Of a stretch of 64,000 nucleotides of DNA, positions 11,985 through 24,701 are shown one piece after another. Source of the stretch: Apiotrichum sp. Y4204 (taxonomy: Eukaryota; Basidiomycota; Tremellomycetes; Trichosporonales; Trichosporonaceae). The first letter of the stretch is position 1, and every line of letters starts with the position of its first letter. The notes beneath the pieces were generated by a model that saw nothing but the letters and a program-made list of their open reading frames with translations, was not told the DNA's origin and made no database searches. The stretch is from the NCBI GenBank assembly GCA_025531455.1, contig JAMYHL010000025.1, forward strand, positions 496,001-560,000, read 5' to 3'. A program made the translations under genes and the position numbers.

Positions 11985-13287
11985 AGTTATTGAACGGACA
12001 ATCGACAGGTGTGAACCAATGTGCGAAGGACTGGGAGCCAGCTAGGACCTGCCAACGACGATTTTTGTAGAGTGATCAAGAGAGTGTGTAGGCGAGGTGA
12101 TGAGGTCGATACGTTTGCTCGTGAGCGATCGATTCCGGATGGCATCAGCGAAAAAAGCCGGCAGTCACTCAAGACGAGTCGACTTAATCACAGGAATATC
12201 TCCAACTCTCTCTCAGGGTGGTGGTTCAAGTGGCCAATGGCTGTTGTGGACAATCGTAATCAGGCGCTAATCAAAAGTCATCGATGAGGCAATCAGATGC
12301 CATCTTCAAATTACATCCCTTAGATCAGAATGCCGACTTTGGACTCGGCCGAAGGGCCGATGCCATCAATATGGTCAAGTTGACGGTCACCTGCTTACAC
12401 CCCATATGTTACGTAATATGTTTTTTTTTCGTCCTGAGGAAGACTCCCCGTGTACCCGTGTCTGCATCCCTCCAGCACATCACCCTCACCAAACTCACCG
12501 GAGATTTACCTGCCTCACCCGTTTGATTAGCGCGTCTCCACCGCCCCCCTCAATTTGAACAAGTCGTGCGTAATGTTGGTGAATATGTCGATCGTGTCGA
12601 TGCGAGTGGCACAGGCTCTCTATAAGCTCGTACCCCACATACAGATGCTTCCACATATCCGGCAGAAGCAGAGGGGTTCAGAGGCGCTCATAATAAATAC
12701 CAAAGAATACAGCTTTGAGTAATCAGAGCTCGAGGTACCTGTTTTGATAGAATTACATACATGTCGAAGGGGGCTAGCTGTAATGAATGCGATAGAGAAA
12801 TCTATAGGATTCCGATTCTTTTGCGTTTTCACTCGCTCTAGCCCTGGGTGTCCTTTGTGCCCTCGTACCCTGACGACTTAAGGTGTAAGGTACGAACTTG
12901 CTTGTGATAAAGGATGAGCTCTGCCGGGTCGTGCGGGTCGCTAACTACAGTGGCCCGTCGTCAGGGGGGTGGAGAATGTATTCACGACTGCTGCTAGCTC
13001 AGGGTCTGCAATCCTTTTTCCAGTTCCACTCTGGGCCCTGGGGCGTGAGGATTCCCATCCCAGGAGGCCAACAGGACGGGCCTTTGATCTTCGATCTTCG
13101 ACTTCCACCGTGCAGTACTCGTGTTTGCAAGCGCGTTCACCTTCCGTATTGTCGTCACTCTTTCACCATTACCACCTTTGCCGCCCACACTGCCATCGCG
13201 ACCTCTCTGCCCGTCTGTCGCGCTGATGGTGTTGCTGGTATACACCTAACTATCTAATAGCTAGCTTCTCGCACTCTCGCTGGCATT
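11985..13287. other. Divergent intergenic region between LYS4 and GT90 genes
   Basis: This 1.3-kb spacer contains the two divergent promoters. A T-rich run lies at about 12420-12430 and a palindromic TTACGTAA at 12410-12417. The ~150 bp before the GT90 start are rich in CTC/CAC triplets, as in a 5' leader. No gene, tRNA or repeat family was recognised. Confidence 0.6.
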
Positions 13288-15476
13288 ATGTCCCGACCAC
13301 CAAAGGACATCGGCTCGACTCTGGTCGCTCACTTTGCGAACCTCTCGCTTCGAGGTCGTGTCGCTACTGTCGTTGGCACCTTTGTCGGCCTGATCATTCT
13401 TCTTAATGTCCTCTTTCCCTCTTCCAACTCGATTCTGTCCAACACGACCCGATGGACCACCGCATCTTCATCTGTACTGCGCTCCAAATTCTTGCGAGCC
13501 AAGGCGAAGGCTCCGCGGCCCCCCATTCACCACCCCATTCCGAAACTGATGGCCGATGCTCAAGACGCCTATGAGAAGAAAGTCAAGGGACAATCAAAAT
13601 CTCTTGCTGAGGCTGTTCAGGAGTATCGTCGTCGGTATAACCGCGACCCTCCGAAAGGTTTCGATGAATGGTACCAATTCGCCACTGAACACAATGCCGT
13701 TATGATCGACGAGTACGACCAGCTGATTAACGACTTGGAACCGTTTTGGCAGCTTACTGGCGAGGAGATCCGAATGCGTTCCGTTGATGTCGGATATCTG
13801 CCCTCGGTAGATCTGGTGCGAATCGAAAATGGACAAACTCGAACCATCGACATTAGCAAGGGATTCGAGGATTCTGAAGTCGGCGCTCGTGCCAAGGGCT
13901 TCCGTGTCATGCTTGAGAAATTCCAAGATCGTCTTCCCGACATGGACTTCCCTATCAACGAGAAAGCTGAAGGTCGTATCCTCGTCCCTTGGGAGGAGAG
14001 GCTCTACCAAAATCTTACCGCGGACTCGAGCAGTAGGTCGCACCTTCTTTCATTTTAATGGTTCTGACACGGGTTTTAGAGGGTATCAACCACGTTCTGG
14101 GCGGCGAATTCCTTCCCGACTGGCGCGGTGACGGCAATGTATGGGAGGCGTATCGCCGGACTTGCGACCCTTCCTCTCAGGCGCGCCGTCTGTTCGGCTC
14201 TCTTCGTTCCCAGCTCAAGGAAGGCCAGGTTCCCATTTCGCGTCTCGCTAAAGCCGGCATCACAACTGACATTGTCGATGATGACTTCAAGTTTTCTACC
14301 ACCGTTGACGACCGATTCGACTTTTGCGACCACCCTTGGGCTCATTACAACCAGGGTCATTTCTTCTCGGACTGGCGCACCATTAATGCCCTTTACCCGA
14401 TGTTTTCTCCCGCCAAGGGTGCTGGATACTCTGACATCCTGATCCCGAGTCATTACTATTTCTCCTCGACCAAACGTTACACGTACGGATGGGATCCCGT
14501 GAACATGATTATCAAGGATGTGGATGACATGGAGACGCCATGGGAAGACAAGTCTGATGACATTTTCTGGCGTGGTGCCACCACTGGTGGTGGTTCCACA
14601 CCTCCTGGTTTCCTTCCTCAATATCAGCGTCATCGGTAAGGATCCTCCATCGTTGTGAGATAAACTAATCGTTCAGGTTCATTAAAATGACCTCCGACCG
14701 CTCCAAAGTCAATAAGACTGTCGTTTTTGCTGACCCCCCTGGCACCAACAACTTCATCTCTGCACCAGTCCCCGTGAACGAACTGAACGAGGAGATGATG
14801 GATGTCGCGTTCACAAAGGCAGTTGGCTGTATCCAGTATCCTGGTGGTTGCGATGGAATGCGCAAGGATCACCGATTCGCCGACGCCGTTCCCCTTGGCG
14901 AGAACTGGCGTCACAAGTACCTCATCGACCTCGACGGTATGGGTTACTCTGCCCGTTTGTTCGCATTGGTAAGTGGATTGTGTATAGCAACCTGCGGGCA
15001 GCTCGCTCACGTACCCGTAGCTCAAATCGGAAAGCGCTGTTCTCAAATCAACTGTCTACACGGAATACATGTCCGACTGGATTCAGCCATGGGTAAGCAA
15101 ACTGAACGTTGGCATTGTGCTCACAGCTTCTAGCTCCACTACATTCCTGTCTCGCAACTGTATAACGAGATTTACAACATTCACGCTTTCTTCTCCGGAC
15201 CGTCTCCGGCAATGTTGCATGCCGCCAACACTACTCGTGACCAGTTCCAATCGGCGGGTCTTAGTACTCGAAAGCTCGACGGTGATGCCCAGCTTCGGAA
15301 AATTGCTCAAGCTGGCCGCGAATGGATGTTCAACGTTGGCCGCAAAATCGATATGGAGATCTATGTCTACCGGTAAGCTTCCATCCAACCGCCATGATGT
15401 TGACATTCACAGTCTTTGCCTCGAATGGGGACGCCTCAACGCCGATAACCGCGATGAGATGTCCTACAAGGGATGA
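13288..15476 (+). CDS. GT90 (CAP10-type) glycosyltransferase
   Basis: About six exons encode a type II membrane protein of roughly 630 residues. A short cytosolic tail is followed by one membrane anchor at ~25-45 (VATVVGTFVGLIILLNVLF), a stem, and a luminal catalytic domain. Landmarks of the CAP10/rumi-like domain are KGFDEWYQFA, the FWRGATTGG segment, the QYPGGCDGMRKDH region and KYLIDLDGMGYSARLF, followed by VYTEYMSDWIQPWLHY. Family members act in the Golgi or ER as xylosyl- or glucosyltransferases; in Cryptococcus, relatives (CAP10, CXT1) build capsule and glycolipid glycans. The acceptor cannot be deduced. The final exon ends DEMSYKG. I am sure of the family but not of the sugar or acceptor. 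Confidence 0.9.
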
Positions 15477-15570
15477 GTTGTCTGAGATACATAGAAACCT
15501 TGTCGTTACATCATGATGGACCATTATTAGCTCTAGATGCCCAGCATCTTGTGAATGAAATGAGCAGCCT

Positions 15571-15631
15571 CTGGCCAGCCTCGCTGGCCTGGATGGCTGG
15601 CCTTTGCATGGCCGGATGGCCCCTGGCCTCT
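15571..15631. repeat. TGGCC-rich degenerate tandem repeat
   Basis: Six TGGCC pentamers occur within about 60 bp, in units such as GGATGGC and GCTGGCCT. The tract lies in the GT90-SEN54 spacer just upstream of a TCACGTGA palindrome. It has no coding potential I can support. Confidence 0.6.
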
Positions 15632-15658
15632 GTGGGATGCATGACGTTTCACGTGACT

Positions 15659-15666
15659 ATGTGGGG
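15659..15666. promoter_or_regulatory. TCACGTGA palindrome upstream of SEN54
   Basis: A perfect 8-bp palindrome with a CACGTG core lies 157 bp before the SEN54 start codon, in the context TTTCACGTGACTAT. The upstream copy at UTP18 shares the flank GACTAT. It is a likely site for a bHLH factor of the Cbf1/USF type; that is inference from the core. Confidence 0.55.
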
Positions 15667-15822
15667 CTCCATTCAATTTGCCCTCCACCCAACATTTTCG
15701 ATTGAGTTGTGATGGTGGCAACAAAACGCGAGGTCAACGAAAAACGGCAACCAGCGAGGGACTGGGTACTGTTCAACCAACATCATACTCTTGTATGATC
15801 ATCAACTGTTTCACACTCCGCA

Positions 15823-17633
15823 ATGGAAACATCGACATCTCAACTCCGAAAAGGGGAAAACGGACCGGCGAGCGGGACGACTCCGGAAAAGGAAGCGCAG
15901 CCCTCCGTGCATAACACCGCTTCCCGCGACGTCCCATCCCAGCAGAACGCGGCACAGAATGCTGAAGGGGACGAAGAGGATGAAGATCGAATGGACGTTG
16001 CCTTTATTCAAGGCTTTGCCGAGTGAGTGAGATCTGCAAAGTGATTCAAGACAATGTGCTAATTGACTTCTTAGCAAGATTCAGCGTCTCCCCGCAGAGC
16101 TGCTGGACGGAAGTGAACATGCGCGCACCAAGATCACGATTCCGAAGCGTGGAGAGAAGGACTTTGAGCCTTTGCAGGAGACCGTAAACTTGCAGGAGAT
16201 GATGCTTCAGAGCAGCAGGCAGGCGCTGTTTGACGCTCTGCAGGGTGTCCGAGGAGTGTCTGGGTGAGTCTTTGGTGGTACTGAGTCTAGTCTAATCTCA
16301 TCAGCAAGGCGCTGTCTCACGCCATCATCACACCGGCCTCCCCCTTCCCACAGCTCCTCGTCTCTCGTGGCCATGTGCTGGATACACTAGGCATTACGGT
16401 CCGTCGGGCATTACCGTTCTCTGAGAAGCCTATCGCTCGAGTGGAACTGCTACCCGAGGAAGCCATGTACTTGGCAGAGCGCGGTAGCCTGCAAATTTGG
16501 AACGGGCGCGATCCCGGAAATGAAGACGAGCTTAAAGCCGGCGTCGGCGCATGGTGCGATGAAGAGTTTGGCGTCAAAGGAGCCATCGAAATGAGCGTCA
16601 TGGAGGTTTTTGGTCGGTTCATGGGCCAGGAAGGCTTGACATGGCAGAGATATCAGGTATGTTGTTGTGTTTCAGCGCAGAGCTCATTCCAGGCATACGC
16701 CTATTTGAAACGACTTGGATACACTGTCCAACGTTCTCGCCAGTTCATTCCTGCGCATTTCTTCGCATCGCAGCCCCTCGCTCCAGTATCAAGCCGCCGT
16801 GGCTGGGGCACTTGCATCTTGACGACGTCGACTAAGACTTTGGACTTGGTGAGACACCTGTGGAGGAGTCTTTTCTCCACGGTCTCCGGGATCTGCCGCA
16901 CTCTTCTCGGCTTGCCAGTGGGTTGGAGTCGGCCTCTGAAAGAAACCGTGTTGAGCGATTGGACTGGGAAAACTTATGGTGAGTAATGTTGCAGCGAAAG
17001 CAATTCTGATCTTCAGGTTCGCTCTTTACCCACCTCCGCTTTGTGCCCGCTGGACACGCCAATGCTATTCCTGAACAGACCCCTATCACGTTGCCGATAA
17101 AATCTACATACGACTCGCTTATTGCCAACCCATACCTCCCGTTCTTCCATGTATGGAAGCCCGTCACCGCCTGGAGTAAGATAAGATGGGATAAGGGCAG
17201 TCCGGATGGCCTTGCCCAGCAACCACCTGCCTATATTCTGGCTGTTGTCGAGTAGGTTCTCTTACTCTCTCGTTGCTTTGTGATTCTCCTGCTGATTTTG
17301 ACCAGGTCTCGAAACACACCAATGCCTACCATTACGCAGCTCGACGAGGTTTTCCAATTACTCCCCGATGAGCCTCAAGCGCCCATTCGCCGTGTCGGAC
17401 CGCAGTATGATCACAAGCGTCCATCATTCCAGTCCCAGCAACAGTCCCAACCATCCTGGTGGCAATCCATGTGGCACAAGCTTGTCAAACCAGTCCAGCC
17501 AGCCCGTGCTGGAAATGCGGTCAACGCACTCCGCAACGGAGACCGAGCTCTCATTGTCGCGGTGAACGATTCGGGAAATACTGGTTGGGTGCGATTCGGT
17601 CGTACCGGATTCGCAGCTGTCGAGATGATCTAA
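15823..17633 (+). CDS. SEN54: tRNA-splicing endonuclease subunit Sen54
   Basis: The predicted protein of roughly 480 residues begins with an acidic, disordered leader. The Sen54 N-terminal domain follows (ARTKITIPKRGEKDFEPL, then LGITVRRALPFSEKP and LLPEEAMYLAERGSLQIW), and next the second conserved block (EGLTWQRYQ ... AYAYLKRLGYTVQRS). The tail carries a Q/P/W-rich insert before a C-terminal ALIVAVNDSGNTGWVRFGRTGF segment. Sen54 is a structural subunit of the heterotetrameric endonuclease that excises introns from pre-tRNAs. About six short introns interrupt the gene. Its stop codon is 59 bp from that of the convergent POL3 gene, so the mature 3' UTRs probably overlap. A TCACGTGA site lies in the promoter. 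Confidence 0.9.
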
Positions 17634-17692
17634 CAAGGTGTACGTTTGATGCATTGCGCGCTATGCAAACTGTATTCATTCTATGATGTTTC

Positions 17693-20600
17693 CTACCAGG
17701 CCAGCTCGGCATTGAATCGATCCAGCTGCGCCACCGCGGTTGTCACTTCCTTCTGTCGCGCTGTGCGACGGTAGAAAATAGGACAGTCAGCTGAAGTGCA
17801 GATGACGTCCTGGTCCTGGTCAGCATGGAACACCTGAATAACCTTACCTGATGGAGCGACCCTTGGCAACGTTGGCATTGGGTCCACAAACGGGCAAAAT
17901 CAGTCTGCAACTCAGACGTCGTAACAACCTTTAATCAGCACGTCGTCGGGCTCGAGAGCCTCACCTGTTTTTGATACAGATCCGGTAGCTTCGGTCTGCA
18001 ATTAACACAGACGGCACTTTCTAAGCGGATCAGCCCGTATATCTTGCAATCGTCTCGCTTACCCTTGCTGCCTTTTAGGGGAGTGCGACAGCCCAGACAG
18101 GTTGCAGTCTTCACAGCAAATTTCATGAGACCGCCAACGGTCGGGGTGGTGATTTGAATGCTGCGCGTATGGTCGCCCGCCACTATTTTCAGGATCAGTA
18201 TGGTCGATCGTGCAGTTGGGGCTGTACGCACAGAGACTTCCAGCTTTCTCTCCAAGAATCGGCTCGAAGATGCGCATCAAAGGTTTCGAAAGTTGATTCT
18301 CAAGGTAATAACGCGTGTCGAGAGGGACGTTGTGCTCCAAAACGTACAACGGGTCTTCCGACTTCTCATAGGCGGCAGCCCCTTTATACTTTAGCAACTT
18401 CGCTTGACCACACGACACGAGCTAACGAACCTTTGATTCCCTTGATGATCACATAGGCCACACGGTCGCCAAGCGAAGGGGCAGATCCGGCGTCGCGCTT
18501 CTTCATCCTTTCAGCCAACTCAACATGAGCCTGCTTTCCAGCATAATCTATGAGTCAGAGATGCGAGGTTCATGGGTAGTCCAAGAAGCTGAGGCATGAG
18601 CTTACCAGTCTTGGCAAGTGCTTTAGTGATCACAAGCTGTGACATGTCGATTTTGTTCTGTAACAAATCTGCAATGGTTTGCTTGACATAACTGTGGTCA
18701 GTTTACAGTGACATTTTCGCAGCCTCACTCCTCTGCGCCCTTGACGTCTCGATCAATCAACATCTTGTAAAGGCAGGTTTCGATCATAGTGGAGACGAGA
18801 CGACAATTGTCTCGACGAACCGTCTGTGCCACGTCAGTATTGGTGGTGATGAGAGGGCTCATACCTCAATTCCCTTGGTGTCCATTTTGTCGTACTTGTC
18901 AGGTCTTGTCCAATACAGACCAGCATACCGCTTTTTACTGATAAGCAAGTATGGGAAGTACACTTTCTCGAATTCAAGCTTGATAGGTTTCTTGAATTTT
19001 GCAGAAACGAGCTCCGCAGCCTCCGCTCCTAACATGTCAATCACTGCACACCTCGAATCCTTACCAAGTCGCATGGCTGTGGGCAGATCCTGGCAACCAA
19101 ACTTGACCATTACGGAATCGGTATCACCGTAGATGACTCGGGCATCATGTTCATATCCGTTGGCCATGCAATACTCGGATTCGACTTCTTGCTTCGTAAG
19201 TTCGATCATTTGACGCCCGTAAGCCGTAACGGACGTAGAAATGGCAAGGCAGGGCAGTTTGCCGATGGTTGCACCTGTGAAACCATAGACTGAGTTTGCA
19301 CTGATCTGATCGCGTCAGTTTGAAAACTGAAAGGATATCTGTGCACACATCGACCAACCTTCAAAGCAAGCTGTCGACCATCTAGAACAGCACGTTTGAA
19401 CGGATCCTTCTCAATTTTGAGATCCGCTTTTGCGCGCTTTCGGGCACTGAGGAGATTTTCAAGGATATGCGGAAGCAGTCCTTTTCGCCGTTGTGAGGTT
19501 GCAAAGTAGTCTGGGCGGGTTAGGAACTGGAATTATCGAAACACTTACCGTTATTTGGTGTTTGCACATAGTCAACTCCTTCCACCAGTTTCAGTCGTTC
19601 AACTGTGGCTTTGTCCAGTAGAGTTGTGTAACAAAGGTTGTGAGCCATCATGATGGAAGGATACAGTGACGCGAAATCCAAGGTAGCGATGGGAGCATCG
19701 TAATACCCTCTAGAAGGCTCAATAACGGTGGCACCTTCGTATTGTTCGTCCGTGCCCTCGCTTCTCATGGCAGGAATCAAGTAGCCTTCGTCCCCCGCGT
19801 TACGATACAGCTGAGAAATGACTCGAATCTGCTGCCCGCGGGTTAGGACATCGTTGAACGGAATGCCTGTCACTCTGGCAAGCTCGGTGTAGTTGACAAG
19901 ACACATCAGCCTGTCCAGCAGCCGTTGTGGAAGATACGCGTCCTGGAAGGAGTTAGTGAATAGTATGGATAGCATGCTAACCTTCAGACAGTAGACTGCG
20001 AGACGTCGACGAGAATCTGCGGTACCGTTTTGGAGCTCCGTGATGATGGAATGGTGAACATCTTCCTTCTGTTCGCCAAGAAACTGGGCGCAGACCGCGT
20101 TAAGCGTGTAGCTTCGGAGTTTATAATCGCGTTGGATCACTTGCAGAACATCCATCTGAAGGCGGCCGTCGATATTTACAGCCTTCGAGTCCCTTTGTCC
20201 AAACGCTTTGGAATTGAAGTGCGTGTCACGTACTTCGGAGCGTACGCCTGTGATCTGTGAGTTTCGCGTTTGACGTTGGCCACATACTGTGAATTCTTCC
20301 GAGATATGCAAAGGCGGGCAGTTTGAGGGCCTTGGCTCTGTCGAGGAGATACGGCAAATCGAAGTTTGCAATATTGTATCCGATTATCAGATCTGGGTCA
20401 ACCGTTTCGATAAACTTCTGCCATTCCAAAAGCAGCGACTTTTCGTCTTTGAACTCAAGCACTTGTGAGCCAACAATATGAGCACAGGTATTCAGCGTGA
20501 ATACGTTTCGAATGAAAGGCTTAGTCTCGCCTAGAGAGTCGTTAGCCCAACAAAGCCTCCACCGCACTCACCATGTCTGGTAACCATGGACGCAATTTGA

Positions 20601-21748
20601 ATAACAGGATCGATGTTGGCCTCGGGAAAGATGCCTTTACGCCCAGCACACTCGATGTCAAAACTCAGAACTCGAAGTGGCGCGATAGTGAGCCACTCTC
20701 CTTCCGGAGCATGAGAGATTAGATCTTTGTAGCTTTCTTATCAGCAACCACTCGTGGCTTCCGATGGCAATAGCGACGTACTTGAGCATGATCTCAAGTT
20801 GACAATGCGACCACTTTTCAGACTCCGACAGGATGGTATATTTCGACGCAGGTATTTCCACCCAGTTCATGCCAACAAGCTATGTGGTTAGCAGCTTGTT
20901 TTCGCTTTTCGATGAAGAGCAACATGCATACCTTCGTGTCAACCATGAACCGCAGAGCGTATGCTAGATTGCTTTCGTACGTCATGACCTCTTGAGGAAA
21001 CAAACTCTTGAAGTTGATTTGTCCTCGTTCAAAAAGGCGTAAAGAGACGTCAGTGTCAAACACAGAATGAAGACAGTACTTATCTTTGACTTTTGGAAGC
21101 GCCTTTGGTTCAGTGCAAGTGATCTTAATGAACGGCACTGTGTCGTCTCCGCGGTATCCCCAAAGGGACTTGCGATTCAGGATGATGCAGCTCGCAACTG
21201 CAGGTCCATTGGTTTGAACAGCAGCCTGTCCGTTAGCAACAATGAAGTTGACATGTCTTACATTGATAGTATCTTTGAATGCTTCAAGGTCATTCTGAAT
21301 GAAGCCGCTCGGCGCAGCAATGTAGAAGTAAGGACGAAATCCTCCAACGTGTGCAAGAACCGAGTTCCCCTGACTGGTGACTCCAAACAATCTCAATGTT
21401 GGCCCCAACTTGGGATGTGTGGATTCCACAACTTCGGTTTGCTGGAACACTGTAAATTGTTAGTTATCCTGTCGGTTGACTCCCTTCAGTGCTTCAACGA
21501 AGGTTGACCCACCAATAGTATCCGATGCTGGATTGACGGTCGGGAGCGGTGGTCGGGGCCACGCAGCTGATGTCTCAATGGAATCTCACTGTGAGTAGGT
21601 AGCAGTACATGTAAGCACATTCAAACGTACTACTGTTGCCATCTTCTTCAGCTTCAATCTGTTCTAGAACAGCCATTTGTTGTTGATCCAGAGATCCGAA
21701 AGAATCGTTTTGGCCCAGACGGGGCTTCTTAGAGCGGGGTTCTGCCAT
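17693..21748 (-). CDS. POL3: DNA polymerase delta catalytic subunit
   Basis: More than a dozen exons encode a B-family replicative polymerase starting [13 protein letters not shown], a nuclear-localisation-like opening. The 3'-5' exonuclease motifs are Exo [11 protein letters not shown], Exo [15 protein letters not shown] and Exo III YCLKDAYLPQ. Polymerase motif A is [11 protein letters not shown], motif B is contained in [10 protein letters not shown], and motif C is [12 protein letters not shown]. The C-terminus contains a CxxC-type zinc module ([10 protein letters not shown] ... [10 protein letters not shown]) and a second cysteine cluster ending [11 protein letters not shown], expected to bind the [4Fe-4S] cluster and accessory subunits. 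The enzyme replicates the lagging strand. All catalytic aspartates I checked are present. The gene converges on SEN54. Confidence 0.96.
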
Positions 21749-22477
21749 GCTGCTTAAAAGCACCTTGCCGACTGATGTCGAAACGGCGTTAGTCAATCGA
21801 GGATAGGTTATTGACGGTGATAATAAGGGGATTGAAAGTGATGAGGATGTGAACGGATTCCGCAGAAGAAGAGCATACCAAAACACAAGCGCGTCGATCT
21901 TCGCGTCCGTAGTTGAGTAACCTCCACCAGCGCGGCGCGCGTGATGACCACGGACACCCTACTGTAAGCGGTTGTTTGTGTGGGCAAAAAATCACGTGTT
22001 GTTTTTATAATCTACCGGATGTACTGGGATATACCTTTACTTACTGAATCTTGGTGGCGAGTAGTTAGGTAATCTCGAAGAATCGGGTATGGAGCCAACT
22101 TGGTGTAACCGAGTGGCCCCATCCTCCATATGGACAGTTCAGCACCGGTTCTCGGCCGTTGTGGCGGGCCGGCCGGTGTGCCGTCCACCGTAGCTCCTAT
22201 TGCTCTTGGTTACAGAGGTAACGGCAAGTTTAGCGCTCATAGCCGGCTGCCGCCTCGTCATCAGCAGATCATCACGGAGAAAGCACCACCAGCCAGCCAG
22301 CCACGGGCTCTGGCCGGCCACTGGATAAGGAGGATATCCGTTGGCTGTCAGGAGTAGGATCCCCTCGCATTGCCGACGTCTTGACTTTTTAATCTCGTCG
22401 TTGTTCGTCTTTCTCAAACTTCGTTGCTGATATCACCTGCTTCCTTAACGCCCGTGCACAAGCAATACACTACCATC
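21749..22477. other. Divergent intergenic region between POL3 and the acyl-CoA dehydrogenase gene
   Basis: This 729-bp spacer holds two divergent promoters. A TCACGTG core in an AT-rich context lies at 21992-21998. The 22130-22340 stretch is GC-rich with GGCC runs (GGCGGGCCGGCCGG). I see no gene here. Confidence 0.6.
21992..21998. promoter_or_regulatory. TCACGTG E-box upstream of POL3
   Basis: The sequence ATCACGTGTTG lies 244 bp upstream of POL3 and 480 bp upstream of the acyl-CoA dehydrogenase gene. It is the 7-bp half-matching variant of the TCACGTGA palindrome found elsewhere in intergenic DNA of the window. Confidence 0.4.
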
Positions 22478-24468
22478 ATGCTCGCCAAGACCCAATTTCA
22501 GCGTGCTTTGCAGCCCCTCGCTCGCTCATCGCTGCTGTGGAGCTCGACTCGGCGGTACTCGTCCGCGACCTCCGCTGGCGGTAGGTCTTAAATCTTCATT
22601 CGTGCTGATCCGGTAGTGTCTTTCACCCTGAACGACGAGCAAGCTGCCATCCAAGGTGAGTTGCCTTGCTGCTTATTTACTTCACTTCCCACACTTACAC
22701 CTCACAGACCTTGCCAGGAACTTCACCCGTGACCAGATCATCCCCGTTGCGGCCGAGTACGACCGGACCATGGTGAGCTCTTCAAATCGGACGACCCCGA
22801 TTGATCTGTTGTCTCCTCGTCATTCGCCAGCCGTGCAACTAACGCGTAGGCATACCCCTGGCCTGTTATCAAGGAAGCACATGCCGCCGGCCTTCTCAAC
22901 ACTCACGTCCCCGAGGCAGTGAGTATTCTTGACGTTGAACACAGGCGGCGCTGACGGACAAGTACGGCGGACCAGGGCTTGGCCTTTTTGAGTGCGCCCT
23001 CATTTCCGAGGAGCTTGCGTTTGGCTGCTCCGGTATCCAGACTGCCATTGAGGGTGCGTATCTTGAGAGGTGTTCGATGCCAGTGTATCAACTGACCTCC
23101 TTTAGCGAACGGATTGGCGGAGGCTCCTCTGATTGCGGCTGCTTCCCACGAGGTTAAACAGAAGTTCCTCGGACGTATGACTGAGGAGCCCCTTGTTGCC
23201 TCATACGCTGTTGTGAGTTCTGACTTTCTGATTCAATGTGTTTCTTACAAGTAGACTGAGCCTGGAGCCGGTTCTGATGTGGCCGGCATCAAGACTAAGG
23301 CGGAGAAGGTCGGCGACAAATGGGTGATCAACGGCACCAAGATGTGGTATGTTTGGAGCTATGCCCCTAAGTTCGGAACTGACACTCACACAGGATGTAT
23401 GTTGGACTTCGGATAGTTGAGTTTCAATACTGATCTGTGAACAGCACCAACTCTGGCCATGCCAACTGGTTTGTGAGTATTTGTTGTTTGCTGTTTTATT
23501 CTAACCCACAAGTTCGTTCTCGCAGTCACGGACCCGGGAGCTGGCGCAAAGGGTATGACTGGCTTTGCCGTCGAAGCCGACACTCCCGGCATTACCGTTG
23601 GGAGGAAGGAGATTAACATGGGTATGTCTATCGATTCTTGAACCCAGCTTACATTGAAAGGCCAACGTGCTTCGGACACCCGCATGGTCACTTTCCAGGA
23701 CGTCGCGGTGCCGCAGGAGAACATGGTCGGCGGCGAGGGTGAAGGCTTCAAAGGTCAGTTCTGAGTTTTCTGCACTTGGACCATGACGGCTAAATTACCA
23801 GCTGCCATGAAGGCCTTTGACATTACGCGTCCTCTCGTCGCCGCGGGTGCGGTCGGTGTAGCTCAGCGTGCTTTGGTGGAGGCCACCAAATACGCCCAGG
23901 AGCGTAAGGTACGTGTTTCTTGTGTCGTTATGTCATCCTGACGGTTAAAGACTATGGGCAAGCCCATCGTAAACCACCAGGGTGTCGGCTTCATGTTGGC
24001 TGATATGGCGATCAACGCCGAGGCGGCTCGTAACCTCGTTTGGCAGGCTGCCTGCCTGAAGGATGCAGGCCAACGCAACAGTACGTCGACGACGAGATTG
24101 CACTAACAGCTCAGCCTTCCAGGCCTCGATGGCCAAATGTTTTGCTAGCAAGGCTGCCGTGGAAAACACTAACCTTGGCGTCCAGGGTAAGTGCACCGGT
24201 CCAGTTCATCAGCCAACTCATTCCAGTCTTTGGTGGCATTGGTTTCAACACGGAGATGCCCATGGAGAAGCTTTACAGGTACAGTTCACGCGCCATTCTT
24301 CTCTCCCACGCAATGCTGACCGCATTCCTAGGGATGCTAAGATCTTTGAGCTTTGTAAGTTTTGCAAGATTGCAACAGTTCAATGCTGACATGATTTTAG
24401 ACGAAGGCACCTCGCAGATCCAGAGGCTCATCATCTCCCGTCACCTCCCTTCCGTCTACCCCGCCTAA
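22478..24468 (+). CDS. Acyl-CoA dehydrogenase, medium-chain type, mitochondrial
   Basis: About a dozen small exons encode roughly 425 residues. The first ~28 residues ([18 protein letters not shown]) form a mitochondrial presequence. The N-terminal helical domain is followed by the FAD-binding signature [14 protein letters not shown], then the [12 protein letters not shown] segment and [17 protein letters not shown]. The C-terminal domain carries [18 protein letters not shown] and [12 protein letters not shown], and the last exon holds [16 protein letters not shown], whose Glu is the expected catalytic base. The position of this Glu in the YEGT motif fits the short/medium-chain group rather than isovaleryl-CoA dehydrogenase. 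The enzyme performs the first step of mitochondrial beta-oxidation, passing electrons to ETF. Chain-length preference is inferred from overall similarity. Confidence 0.92.
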
Positions 24469-24701
24469 TTTGCACGATGACGATAGAACAACCTCTGCAT
24501 GCACAAATTTCCATGATTGGTCGTATCAGCTATGTTGTTCAGGTAACTGCCCTTGGGCTAGCTTCCTCGTTGCCATGAGTGGGGCTTATCGGTTGTGCCC
24601 TAGACATAGATGAGATTATGAGATGAGGGGGCGCCCATGCCATGAACCACCGTGATACATACAGCACTCGGGGATCAAGCACACATACATAATATCATGA
24701 T

